A DNA stretch of 64,000 bases from Bradyrhizobium sp. CB1717 (lineage in GTDB: Bacteria; Pseudomonadota; Alphaproteobacteria; Rhizobiales; Xanthobacteraceae). Made by a program: the position numbers and the translations under genes. The stretch lies in contig NZ_CP121666.1 in assembly GCF_029714325.1 (NCBI RefSeq), positions 248,001 to 312,000 of the forward strand, written 5' to 3'. Positions 36,954-45,293 of this stretch are shown piece after piece. The notes under the pieces were generated by a model, which ran no database searches, was not told where the DNA came from, and worked only from the letters and a program-made list of their open reading frames with translations. Position 1 is the first letter of the stretch; each line of letters opens with the position of its first letter.

Positions 36954-37169
36954 ATGACCAGATTTCTTTTCGTTATTTCCTTGCTCCTGTGCGCGACCGC
37001 CGCGTCCGCGCAACAGCAGCCTGGCCACGATGCCTGCGCGCGCGATGTCAGCCGCTTCTGCCGCGCCGTGATGAACAATGGCGACGGCGCCGTGCTGGCG
37101 TGCCTGAAGCAGAACCGCACCCGCCTCAGCAAGGCCTGCGACAAGGTGCTGACGGAGCACGGGCAGTAG
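36954..37169 (+). CDS. Small cysteine-rich secreted protein (paralogue)
   Basis: A 71-residue protein with signal peptide MTRFLFVISLLLCATAASAQ and mature cysteines at 28, 36, 50 and 62 with spacing C-x7-C-x13-C-x11-C, nearly identical to its neighbour at 36480. Motif CARDVSRFCRAVMNNGDGAV followed by ACL is typical of GLG1-type cysteine-rich repeats. The four cysteines probably form two disulfides in the periplasm. The two genes arise from duplication and are 165 bp apart with a hairpin between. Function unknown. Confidence 0.88.
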   Translation: MTRFLFVISLLLCATAASAQQQPGHDACARDVSRFCRAVMNNGDGAVLACLKQNRTRLSKACDKVLTEHGQ

Positions 37170-37175
37170 TGATTC

Positions 37176-37262
37176 CGTAGCCCGGATAGAGCGCAGCGAA
37201 ATCCGGGATTCTCTTCCTGCGGCGAGACTGCCCCGGATTGCGCTGCGCTCCATCCGGGCTAC
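37176..37262. repeat. Palindromic repeat CGTAGCCCGGAT.. / ..ATCCGGGCTACG
   Basis: Two arms with GCGCAGCG and CGCTGCGC inner parts; the family member at 28111 is the minimal version. Confidence 0.9.
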
Positions 37263-37275
37263 GAATTCACAATAC

Positions 37276-38964
37276 CTACGTGCTGCTCCCTGCTGCGGTT
37301 GCGACCACCGGCAGCACCTCGCCGCCCGCGCGATCCGGCGTCTCGTCCTTCCAGCGCACCGAGCCGAACGGACGCTCCAGCATGCGGCGGACGCGCACCG
37401 GCTCGGGCCCGATGTGGAAATCGATCGCCTGCTGATGCAGCGCGCGTTCGGACAGGGTCGAGCGGTTGCGCTGGCGTAAGTAATCGAACCAGGTCGGGCA
37501 GTGATAGCGCTCGGTCCACAATTCGGGGTCGGCGATGTCGCGCGCGATCGACCAGCCATAGGCGCCGTTGCGCTGCCGTGAGAGCTGTACGTCCTGCATC
37601 ACATTGTGGAAGGCGCGCGCGTTCTCCTGGGCGACGCGATACTCGATCTCGACCACCAGCGGCCCGCTGCGGCCGGTGAGCGACAGCCGCACCTCGGGAT
37701 CAGCGAGCACCTCGGCATCCTCGTTGCGGGCGCCGACGCGCGGCATCGCGAGCCAGATACCGAGCAGCGGCGAGAGCAGCATCAGGCCGGCGGCGACCAG
37801 AAGCGCGACCTCGACGCCGGCATAGTCGGTGAGATGGCCCCAGCCCCAGGCGCCGATCGCGATGCCGCCGGAAATCGAGGCCTGGAATGCCGCGAGCGAG
37901 CGGCCCGCGACCCAGCGCGGCGCCGACAGCTGCACGCCGATATTGAACAGCGCGACCGCCGCCATCCAGACCGCGCCGGCGAGCACCAGCGCGGTGGCCG
38001 TCAGCACCGGCTCGGTGCTCACGGCGAGAGCGGCCATCGCGAACGCCATCGAGATGGTGCAGGCGCGGATCGCGGCCTCGCCGCTCATGCGCTTGCGGAG
38101 TTCGTGGATGTTGAGCGCGCCGACCACCGCACCCATGCCGAAGGCGCCGAGCATGATGCCGTAGGTCTGCGCGCCGCCATGCAGGAGGTCGCGTGCGACC
38201 AGCGGCATCAACGCCATGATCGCGCCGCCGATCAGGCCCATCACCAGCGTGCGCAACAGCACGATCTTGATCGGCGGCGAATTGGTGATGTAGCGGAAGC
38301 CCGAGACCATGGCGCGGTTGAGCTTTTCCCGCGGCAGGCGCGACGGCTCGACAGAGCGGCGCCAGAGCAGCAGCACCACCAGCAGCGGCAGATAGAGGAT
38401 TGCATTGCAGGCGAAGGCGGCGACTGCGCCGAGCGCAGCGACGATGACGCCGCCGACCGCGGGGCCGAAGCTGCGCGCGATGTTGTAGCTGATGCCGTTC
38501 AGCGCGACCGCCGACGGCAGGGCTTCCGGCGGCACCTGCTCGCTGACCGAGGATTGCCATGCCGGCCCGAACAGCGCGTTGCCGCTGCCGACGACGAAGC
38601 AGAAGGCGAGCAGCGCTTCCGGCGTGATGAGCTTGAGGCCGGCGAGGATCGTCAGCGCGCTCGCGCCGGTCAACGCGATCGCGAGCGAGACCAGGGTGAC
38701 GACGCGGCGGTCATACATGTCGGCGATGGCGCCGGCGGGCATCGAGATCAGCATGATCGGCAGCATCAGGGCGGTCTGCACCAGCGCCACCTTGTCCGCC
38801 GAGGCCGCCATCTGCGTCATCGCCCAGGCCGCGCCCACGCCCTGGATCAGGAGGCCGAGATTGGAGAGCAGGCTGGCAAGCCAGATGCGCCGGAATACGG
38901 TGAACCGCAGCGGGGCGGCGATGCCCTCGCCGGCGAATTTCTGACGGTTCGGCTGCTCGGTCAT
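37276..38964 (-). CDS. MFS transporter (MFS_3/EntS-like) with C-terminal soluble domain
   Basis: A 562-residue protein: a 12-helix MFS core (about 20-410; PLRFTVFRRIWLASLLSNLG, LISMPAGAIADMYDRRVV, LNGISYNIARSFGPAVGGV) followed by a soluble C-terminal domain of about 130 residues (VEIEYRVAQENARAFHNVMQ, RYHCPTWFDYLRQRNRST). This domain is regularly attached to MFS_3 proteins of the EntS-like type in Rhizobiales and resembles an antibiotic-biosynthesis-monooxygenase fold. Efflux of a siderophore or drug is likely. GGAAGGGGAT precedes the ATG at 38964. Confidence 0.88.
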   Translation of the reverse strand: MTEQPNRQKFAGEGIAAPLRFTVFRRIWLASLLSNLGLLIQGVGAAWAMTQMAASADKVALVQTALMLPIMLISMPAGAIADMYDRRVVTLVSLAIALTGASALTILAGLKLITPEALLAFCFVVGSGNALFGPAWQSSVSEQVPPEALPSAVALNGISYNIARSFGPAVGGVIVAALGAVAAFACNAILYLPLLVVLLLWRRSVEPSRLPREKLNRAMVSGFRYITNSPPIKIVLLRTLVMGLIGGAIMALMPLVARDLLHGGAQTYGIMLGAFGMGAVVGALNIHELRKRMSGEAAIRACTISMAFAMAALAVSTEPVLTATALVLAGAVWMAAVALFNIGVQLSAPRWVAGRSLAAFQASISGGIAIGAWGWGHLTDYAGVEVALLVAAGLMLLSPLLGIWLAMPRVGARNEDAEVLADPEVRLSLTGRSGPLVVEIEYRVAQENARAFHNVMQDVQLSRQRNGAYGWSIARDIADPELWTERYHCPTWFDYLRQRNRSTLSERALHQQAIDFHIGPEPVRVRRMLERPFGSVRWKDETPDRAGGEVLPVVATAAGSST

Positions 38965-39101
38965 ATCCCCTTCCATATGGGCTGGCAGAAGTGGTCTTTG
39001 GGTGATTCCGGCAAAGTCAGTGATGCCCGCGAAAGTCCTTCGCTGTCCAGTGGTTAGGCCGGTATAAGCGGTGCAAAGATGGTATTGCCGGGGAGGAACA
39101 G

Positions 39102-40472
39102 ATGAGGCTGTCGCGACGGACGATCCTGCTGGGGGCGGGCAGCTTGCCTTTCGCGCTTGCGAGCTTGCGAACGGGCGCGCTGGCCCAGACGGCGCCCGCA
39201 GCGCAAAACGCGGAAGTGCCGCCGATCCTGTTCGTCCACGGCAATGGCGACTACGACGCGCTCTGGATGACGACGCTGTGGCGGATGGAATCCAACGGCA
39301 TCGCGCGCGATCGCATGATGGCGATCAATTTCACCGATCCGCTGGCGCGCGGCGACGACAAGGTCGAGCAGGCGAACCGCTCCTCGACCGAGGATCAGCG
39401 CCGCGAGCTCGCTGCTGCCATCGCTGAGCTGAAGCGCCGGACCGGTGCGGCGCGCGTCGCCCTGGTCGGCAGCTCGCGCGGCGGCAATGCGATCCGCAAC
39501 GTCATCAGGAACGGCGGTGCCGGCGATGTCAGCCACGCCGTGCTGTGCGGCACGCCCAATCACGGTGTGTTCGCGACCGACGACCAGCTTGGAAACGAGT
39601 TCAATGGCCGCGGGCCGTTCCTGCGCGGTTTGAACGAGGGGGAGAGCGAGGTGACGCCAGGGGTCGCCTTCCTCACCCTGCGCAGCGACGGCATGGACAA
39701 ATATGCGCAGAGCGACGGCCGCTTCATCGGCAAAGCCGGCACGCCGACCGGCGTCACCAATGAGGGGCCGGAGTTGAAGGGTGCCACCAATCTCGTGCTC
39801 GGCGCGCTCGACCATCGCGAGGTGGCGTTCCACCCGCGCGCCTTCCGCGAGATCTACAAGTTCATCGCCGGCCGCGAGCCCCAGCGAATTGCGATCGTGC
39901 CGGAGCAGAGCGTCCGCCTGAGCGGCCTCGTTACCGGCACGCCCGGCGGAGTATCGACCAATCGCCCGGTCGCGGGCGCAACCGTCGAGATATTTCGCGT
40001 CGACCCTGATACCGGTGAGCGCAAGGGCAGTGCCGTGCACAGCGCGAAGACCGGCGCCGACGGCCGTTGGGGACCGGCGCAGGTCGAGCCGTCCTGGTCA
40101 CTCGAATTCGTCCTGGCGGCGCCGGATGCGCCGACCACGCACATCTATCGTTCGCCCTTCCCGCGCTCGTCCGACGTCGTGCACCTCCGGCCCGCGCGCC
40201 CGCTCGGGCCGGCGGACAAGGACGCCGGTGCGATCGTGATCATGTCGCGTCCGCGCGGCTATTTCGGCCTGCCGCGGGATGTGGTGCTGTTCGACGGCAA
40301 GGAGCCGGCCGACGTCAAGTCCGGCGTGCCCACCGATGCGGCAGCAACATTGCGGCTTCCGGCCGCAGAGATCGGGCGTAACATCGTCGCCCAGTTCGGC
40401 GAAGAGCGGATTGTGGCACGCCTCTGGCCGGCCGCCGAGGACAGGATTGCGATTGCCGAGCTGACTTACTAG
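39102..40472 (+). CDS. Tat-exported alpha/beta hydrolase with C-terminal beta-sandwich
   Basis: A 456-residue protein. The N-terminus MRLSRRTILLGAGSLPFALA is a twin-arginine signal. The catalytic domain (about 40-270) has ILFVHGNGDYDALWM (oxyanion region), the nucleophile in VALVGSSRGGNAIRN (GxSxG), and LGALDHREVAFHP bearing the catalytic Asp/His region. The C-terminus (about 290-456) contains a carboxypeptidase-regulatory-like module (RPVAGATVEIFRVDPDTGER, GADGRWGPAQ). It is a periplasmic or exported esterase/lipase of unknown substrate. GGGGAGGAAC precedes the ATG at 39102; the P450 gene follows 34 bp downstream, suggesting an operon. Confidence 0.88.
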   Translation: MRLSRRTILLGAGSLPFALASLRTGALAQTAPAAQNAEVPPILFVHGNGDYDALWMTTLWRMESNGIARDRMMAINFTDPLARGDDKVEQANRSSTEDQRRELAAAIAELKRRTGAARVALVGSSRGGNAIRNVIRNGGAGDVSHAVLCGTPNHGVFATDDQLGNEFNGRGPFLRGLNEGESEVTPGVAFLTLRSDGMDKYAQSDGRFIGKAGTPTGVTNEGPELKGATNLVLGALDHREVAFHPRAFREIYKFIAGREPQRIAIVPEQSVRLSGLVTGTPGGVSTNRPVAGATVEIFRVDPDTGERKGSAVHSAKTGADGRWGPAQVEPSWSLEFVLAAPDAPTTHIYRSPFPRSSDVVHLRPARPLGPADKDAGAIVIMSRPRGYFGLPRDVVLFDGKEPADVKSGVPTDAAATLRLPAAEIGRNIVAQFGEERIVARLWPAAEDRIAIAELTY

Positions 40473-40506
40473 CTATTGAGCTGCGCCAGTACTGCGGGAG
40501 CGAGCC

Positions 40507-41874
40507 ATGAATATCGCCAGTGTGCGTCGGCCCATCATCCCCCCGGCCCCGCCGCGTGCGCCCGACAACATGTCGTTTCTCGGCAAGCTCGCCGTGATCC
40601 GGCGCAACATGATCGCGACCTGGGGGCAGCGTGCCTACGAGGAAGAGGTCATCCCGGGCCGCTTCGTCTTCCGCAACAGTTTTATCCTGAATCGTCCGGA
40701 CGCGATCCGGCATGTCCTGCTCACCAATTACGAGAACTACACGCGCACGCCGGCCGGCATTCGCATGCTGCGTCCGGTGCTCGGCGAGGGCCTCCTGATC
40801 GCGGAGGGGCACTCCTGGACGTTTCAGCGCCGCACGCTCGCGCCGGCGTTCACGCCGCGCGCGACGGCGAACCTCGTCCCGCACATGACCGCGGTGCTCG
40901 ACGAGACCATCGCCAAGCTCGATGCGCGCGTAAGCGAGCTGGTCGACCTGCGCGAGATCATGCAGCGCATGACGCTCGAGATCGCCGGCCGCACGATGTT
41001 CTCGTTCGGCATGGACCGGCACGGCGCGACCTTGCGCAATTTCGTGATGGAATATGGCGAGCGGCTCGGCCGGGCGTACTTCCTCGACATGCTGCTGCCG
41101 GTGTCCTGGCCGACCCCGATGGATCGTGCCCGCGCCCGCTTCCGCAAACGCTGGACCGAGTTCGTTTCGATGCTGATCGCCGAGCGGCGCAAAATGGGCA
41201 AGAAGGACGGCGCGCCGCCGCGCGATTTGTTCGATCTTATGGACGAGGCGCGCGATCCTGAAACCGGCAAAGGCTTTTCCGACGCGCAGCTCATCGACGA
41301 GGTCGCGACCATGATCCTCGCTGGTCACGAGACCACGGCGACGGCGCTGTTCTGGGCGCTCTATCTGCTCGCGCTCGATCCGGAGACGCAGGAGGAAGTC
41401 GCCTCCGAGACGCGGGGCGAGCATCTCGACAGCATGGCCGATATCGATCGCCAGAAATTCACCCGCGCCGTGATCGAGGAGACGATGCGGCTCTATCCGC
41501 CCGCGTTCCTGGTCGCGCGGGCCGCACGCGAGAAGGACAATGCGGCCGGCGTCGAGATCGGCAAGGGCGACATCATCATGATCGCGCCCTGGCTGCTGCA
41601 CCGGCACGAGAAGCTGTGGGATCAGCCGAACGCCTTCATTCCCAAGCGCTTCATGTCGACCGAGGCGCCCGACCGTTTCGCCTATCTGCCGTTCGGCGCG
41701 GGCCCGCGCGTCTGCATCGGCGCGCCGTTTGCGCAGGCCGAATCCGTGCTGGCGCTGGCCCGGCTGACCGGCGCCTTCCGCGTCGAGCTGGCCGACCAGA
41801 CTCCCGTGATTCCGCATGGCGTCGTCACGACCCAGCCCGGTCACTCACCCATGTTCCGCATCACGCGTCGATGA
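40507..41874 (+). CDS. Cytochrome P450
   Basis: A 455-residue soluble P450. It has the I-helix oxygen-activation motif AGHETTATALFW, the ExxR helix IEETMRLYPPAFLVARAA, the PERF-like region FIPKRF and the heme-binding FGAGPRVCIGAPFAQAE. No membrane anchor is present, as in bacterial class I P450s. The ferredoxin and reductase partners are not adjacent. Its PPAPPRAPDNMSFLGKL start resembles bacterial CYP102/CYP4-like and CYP110-like fatty acid or isoprenoid hydroxylases; the substrate is unproved. It follows the exported hydrolase and precedes the cyclase by 50 bp. Confidence 0.95.
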   Translation: MNIASVRRPIIPPAPPRAPDNMSFLGKLAVIRRNMIATWGQRAYEEEVIPGRFVFRNSFILNRPDAIRHVLLTNYENYTRTPAGIRMLRPVLGEGLLIAEGHSWTFQRRTLAPAFTPRATANLVPHMTAVLDETIAKLDARVSELVDLREIMQRMTLEIAGRTMFSFGMDRHGATLRNFVMEYGERLGRAYFLDMLLPVSWPTPMDRARARFRKRWTEFVSMLIAERRKMGKKDGAPPRDLFDLMDEARDPETGKGFSDAQLIDEVATMILAGHETTATALFWALYLLALDPETQEEVASETRGEHLDSMADIDRQKFTRAVIEETMRLYPPAFLVARAAREKDNAAGVEIGKGDIIMIAPWLLHRHEKLWDQPNAFIPKRFMSTEAPDRFAYLPFGAGPRVCIGAPFAQAESVLALARLTGAFRVELADQTPVIPHGVVTTQPGHSPMFRITRR

Positions 41875-41924
41875 CAGGCGATTGCCTGGTCGATTGCGTG
41901 ATTCAACAAAGATAGAGCCCCGCC

Positions 41925-43334
41925 ATGAGCGACATCCAGGCCCAGTTCTCCGTTTTGAAGCAGACCGCCGATGCGAAGGTGGTCGATGCGATTGCAGATC
42001 TCATCGAGCATGGCGAGGATCACGAGCTCAACCGCGTCAACGTGCTCGATTTCTCCACGCAGCACAGTCTCGACGAGGAGCACGTGATTTCGGCCTTCCT
42101 GCATTCGGCGCGGCTCGGGCTGTTCGATCTCGGCTGGAACGTGCTGTGCCCTGGTTGCGGCGGCGTGCTCGGGGCGCACTCGACCCTGAAGGCGCTCAAG
42201 CCCGACGATTATCACTGCGCGCTCTGCGCCTGCGGCTACAAGGCCTCCGTCGACGACCAGGTCGAGGTCTCCTTCACCGTGAACCCGCGCGTGCGGCGCA
42301 TCGCGGCGCACGATCCTGACACGCTTCCGGTGTGGGAGTATTTCAAGCAGGTGTTCTGGAGTTCCGGCGTCGACTTCAACAAGGAGTCGTTTGCGACGCT
42401 CGCCAACGAAGTCACGCTGGACACGATGGAGCTGCCGGCCGGCGAGAAGGCGACCATGTCGCTGCAATTGCCGAGCGACTTCGTCATCATCTTCGAGCCG
42501 GTGACGCACGCCGCCCACTTCATCGACGTCCAGGGCGAGCCGACCAAGGACCGCCAGCAGCTCGCCATCATGTACAACAAGGTGCAGGCGCCGACCGGGA
42601 CCACGACCATGCGGCCGGGCCCGCTGCGGCTGTCGATGGAGAACCAGGCCGGCGTGCGCGTGCTGCCGTCGGTGTTCATCGCGGCCGAGGCGCTTCATCA
42701 TCTGATCGGCAAGCGCAAGCCGTTCCTCACCGCCAAGCGGATGCTGTCGAACCAGACCTTTCGCGATGTGTTCAAGGCGGACAATCTCAGCCTCGACCAG
42801 CGGCTCCAGATCACTTCGCTCACCTTCCTGTTCACCGATTTGAAGGGCTCGACCGCGCTCTACGAGCGCGTCGGCGATCTTGCCGCGTTCGATCTCGTGC
42901 GCGCGCATTTCCACGCGCTGCTCGAGATCATCTCCTCCGAGAAAGGCGCGGTGGTGAAGACGATCGGCGACGCCGTGATGGCGACCTTCGTCCGTCCCGA
43001 GCATGCGATCGTCGCGGGCCTGCGGATGCGCGCGGCGATGGGCGAGCTCAACAATAAGCGCGGCACCGCCGACCTCATCGTCAAGATCGGCATCCACGAA
43101 GGTCCGTGCCTCGCGGTGATGCTGAACGAACGGCAGGATTATTTCGGCCAGACCGTCAACATCGCCGCGCGCGTGCAGAGCCTGTCGACCGCGCAGGAGA
43201 TCCACATCACCGGCCCGGTGGCGGATGCGCCGGCGGTCGCCGAAATCCTCCAGCAGCGCGAGATCAAGCCGATCCAGAAACAGGCCGCGCTGCGCGGCAT
43301 CGCTGACAAGATGGTGGTGTACGAGATACCGTGA
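41925..43334 (+). CDS. DUF5939-type class III adenylate cyclase
   Basis: A 469-residue protein. Residues 1-280 form the N-terminal domain seen in DUF5939 cyclases, including a possible zinc site (CPGCGG near 76-81 and CALCACGYK near 100-108). A class III cyclase domain follows (about 290-469): FLFTDLKGSTALYERVG (metal Asp), GAVVKTIGDAVMATF (Lys and Asp), and YFGQTVNIAARVQSL (Asn and Arg). All catalytic positions look intact. The N-terminal domain may bind a small molecule and the zinc pair may couple it to redox state (inference). Together with the cyclase at 26985 this gives two cAMP sources in the window. Confidence 0.92.
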   Translation: MSDIQAQFSVLKQTADAKVVDAIADLIEHGEDHELNRVNVLDFSTQHSLDEEHVISAFLHSARLGLFDLGWNVLCPGCGGVLGAHSTLKALKPDDYHCALCACGYKASVDDQVEVSFTVNPRVRRIAAHDPDTLPVWEYFKQVFWSSGVDFNKESFATLANEVTLDTMELPAGEKATMSLQLPSDFVIIFEPVTHAAHFIDVQGEPTKDRQQLAIMYNKVQAPTGTTTMRPGPLRLSMENQAGVRVLPSVFIAAEALHHLIGKRKPFLTAKRMLSNQTFRDVFKADNLSLDQRLQITSLTFLFTDLKGSTALYERVGDLAAFDLVRAHFHALLEIISSEKGAVVKTIGDAVMATFVRPEHAIVAGLRMRAAMGELNNKRGTADLIVKIGIHEGPCLAVMLNERQDYFGQTVNIAARVQSLSTAQEIHITGPVADAPAVAEILQQREIKPIQKQAALRGIADKMVVYEIP

Positions 43335-43360
43335 GGGACGGGAGGAGATTGCCACACTCT

Positions 43361-43478
43361 CCGTCATTGCGAGGAGCTCGCGACAAAATTGCGTAGCAAT
43401 TTTGCGCTGATGCGACGAAGCAATCCAGGCTGCCTCCGCGGAAAGATTCTGGATTGCTTCGCTGCGCTCGCAATGACG
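43361..43478. repeat. Palindromic repeat with inserted AAAATTGC-GCAATTTT hairpin
   Basis: A CCGTCATTGCGAGG.. / ..GCTCGCAATGACG repeat carrying an extra nested palindrome AAAATTGC-gta-GCAATTTT (43385-43403) in its left arm, absent in the copies at 15651 and 53681. Confidence 0.88.
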
Positions 43479-43675
43479 ATGTGGAGGCAGACGGGTGTTG
43501 TATCCTCCATCTTCATTGCCTGGTCAGGCCCGGCCATGGTGGCCGAAGGCCCGCCCAGATTGCCGAAACGTAATATGCGCGCCGAACTGACGCACGTTGC
43601 GCCGGTTGAGTTTCCCGCTCATATAATGCTGGTAGCTGCCGCACCCCGCGGCAGCATCGATTTCGGTAGGACCTT

Positions 43676-44164
43676 ATGCTCGACGGCCTGCGCCAGTTCA
43701 TCGCCGACATTGTTGCCCCCCAGGCGCAGGATCGCGCATTCGGCGACAGCGATTATCGGCTCGCGGCGACTGCGTTGCTCGTCCACGTGGTCTCGCTGGA
43801 CGGCCAGCCGAGCGCGGCCGAGCAGCGCAAGCTGCACAGCCTGATCGAAAGCCATTTCGGGCTCGATCACGGCACGGCTGATCGATTGATCGCCGATGCC
43901 ACCCAGGTCGAGGGCGACGCCGTCGATCTCTACCATTTCACCAGCGTCATCATGCGCTCGCTCGACGAAGCGGGCCGCAAGCGCATCGTGCAGATGATGT
44001 GGGAGCTGGTCTATGCCGACGGCCAGGTCTCCGAGTTCGAGGACAACGTCGTCTGGCGCGCCTCCGACCTGCTCGGGATCTCGCAGCGCGACCGGATCGA
44101 GCTCAAGCATGCCGTTGCCGAGCGTGCCGGTGGGCAGGTGCAGGACAGCGCCGTCGGCGGTTGA
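43676..44164 (+). CDS. TerB family tellurite-resistance-like protein
   Basis: A 162-residue all-helical protein of the TerB/DjlA-N type: AATALLVHVVSLDGQPSAAEQR, HFGLDHGTADRLIADA, and the second half MMWELVYADGQVSEFEDNV followed by ASDLLGISQRDRIELK. TerB-like domains have an acidic surface that binds divalent metals and act in stress responses; many stand-alone members have no proven role. TAGGAC precedes the ATG at 43676. Nothing near it belongs to a ter operon. Confidence 0.92.
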   Translation: MLDGLRQFIADIVAPQAQDRAFGDSDYRLAATALLVHVVSLDGQPSAAEQRKLHSLIESHFGLDHGTADRLIADATQVEGDAVDLYHFTSVIMRSLDEAGRKRIVQMMWELVYADGQVSEFEDNVVWRASDLLGISQRDRIELKHAVAERAGGQVQDSAVGG

Positions 44165-44384
44165 TCCGCGCAAGCCGGCCGACGGCCGGTTGTGCTGATC
44201 ACATGACGAAACTTTAATGTGGGCGATCGCCCCCCGGATTCGCCCGTAAATTCCCGGGTTTTCTGCTTTCCCTGATGTCCGCTCAAGCGGCTATGCGGCC
44301 GGCGCCGCTTGCCTGTCGCGCACGGCCTATGCTCTCGTTCCGCCATTGCGGGACCAAAAAACTTCAATTCAAGAGACATCGATC

Positions 44385-45164
44385 GTGACTGAGCGGGTAA
44401 CCTTGATCACCGGTGCCTCGGCGGGCATAGGCACGGAGCTGGCGCGCGTGTTCGCCGCCAACGGACACCGTCTCGCGCTGACGGCGCGACGGGCAGACCG
44501 GCTGGAGGCGCTCGCGAGTGAGCTCGCCGCCAAGGGCGGCAAGAAGCCGATCGTGATCGCCTGCGATCTTCAGGACGCCGGCGCCGGCGACAAGATCGCC
44601 GCAGCGCTCAAAGCAGAGGGCGTCGAGCTCGATCATCTCGTCAACAATGCCGGCTTCGGCGTGTTCGGCGATGCCATCGAGTGCGACCGCGCCGAGCAGG
44701 TCGGCATCGTCGATGTCAACGTGCGGGCGCTGACGGATCTGTCGCTGCGCTTTGCCGATCAGCTCATCAGGAACAAGGGCGGTCTTCTGAATGTCGGATC
44801 GGTCGCGGGCTTCCTGCCCGGCCCCGGCATGGCCGTCTACTACGCCTCCAAGGCCTATGTGATTTCCCTCACCGAGGCCTTGCGTGCGGAGCTCGCGCCG
44901 CGCGGCGTTCGTGTCACTGTGCTTTGCCCGGGGCCGGTGCCCACCGAATTCCAGGCGCGCGCCGGTGTCGGGTCCGGGCACAATACGGCGCTTCTCAACG
45001 TTTCGGCTCCCGATGTTGCCAGGCAGGCCTATCACGGCCTGATGGCCAACAAACGGGCAGTGCTGCCCGGTCTCGGCATCAAGATTGTGCCGCTCGCGCT
45101 GCGGTTCTTTCCGCGCGGCTTCATCCTGTCGGCCACCAGCCGGTTCCAGCGGCAGCGACGCTGA
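44385..45164 (+). CDS. Short-chain dehydrogenase/reductase
   Basis: A 259-residue classical SDR. TLITGASAGIGTELARVFAANG is the NADPH motif, NNAGFGVFGD follows, and the catalytic Ser is in NVGSVAGFLPG with Tyr-x3-Lys in YYASKAYVIS. PGPVPTEF is also typical. It is of the acyl/ketone reductase type (YqjQ/DltE-like group), but the substrate is unknown. The GTG at 44385 gives the expected N-terminus; the frame extends back to a TTG at 44346. Stands alone between TerB and the glutamine amidotransferase gene. Confidence 0.9.
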   Translation: MTERVTLITGASAGIGTELARVFAANGHRLALTARRADRLEALASELAAKGGKKPIVIACDLQDAGAGDKIAAALKAEGVELDHLVNNAGFGVFGDAIECDRAEQVGIVDVNVRALTDLSLRFADQLIRNKGGLLNVGSVAGFLPGPGMAVYYASKAYVISLTEALRAELAPRGVRVTVLCPGPVPTEFQARAGVGSGHNTALLNVSAPDVARQAYHGLMANKRAVLPGLGIKIVPLALRFFPRGFILSATSRFQRQRR

Positions 45165-45239
45165 AAGCAGTTCTGAACGTCCGTAGTGGCCCGGAGCTTG
45201 CTTCAGTCTAGGAGCGTGTGTGCGCAAACTCACACGATG

Positions 45240-45254
45240 TTAACCATCGCTTAG
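45240..45254. promoter_or_regulatory. Near-consensus CtrA site TTAACCATCGCTTAG
   Basis: TTAA-N7-TTAG, with the first half-site extended as TTAACCAT. One base from the TTAA-N7-TTAA consensus, 54 bp before the glutamine amidotransferase start. Confidence 0.4.
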
Positions 45255-45293
45255 CTATGCTGGCGGCTTGAACCGATAGCACTCGCAGAGGCC

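Noticed and set aside
37606..39057. Plus-strand frame of 483 residues opposite the MFS gene
   Set aside because: Antisense shadow; Arg/Gln/Asp-rich with no family signature.
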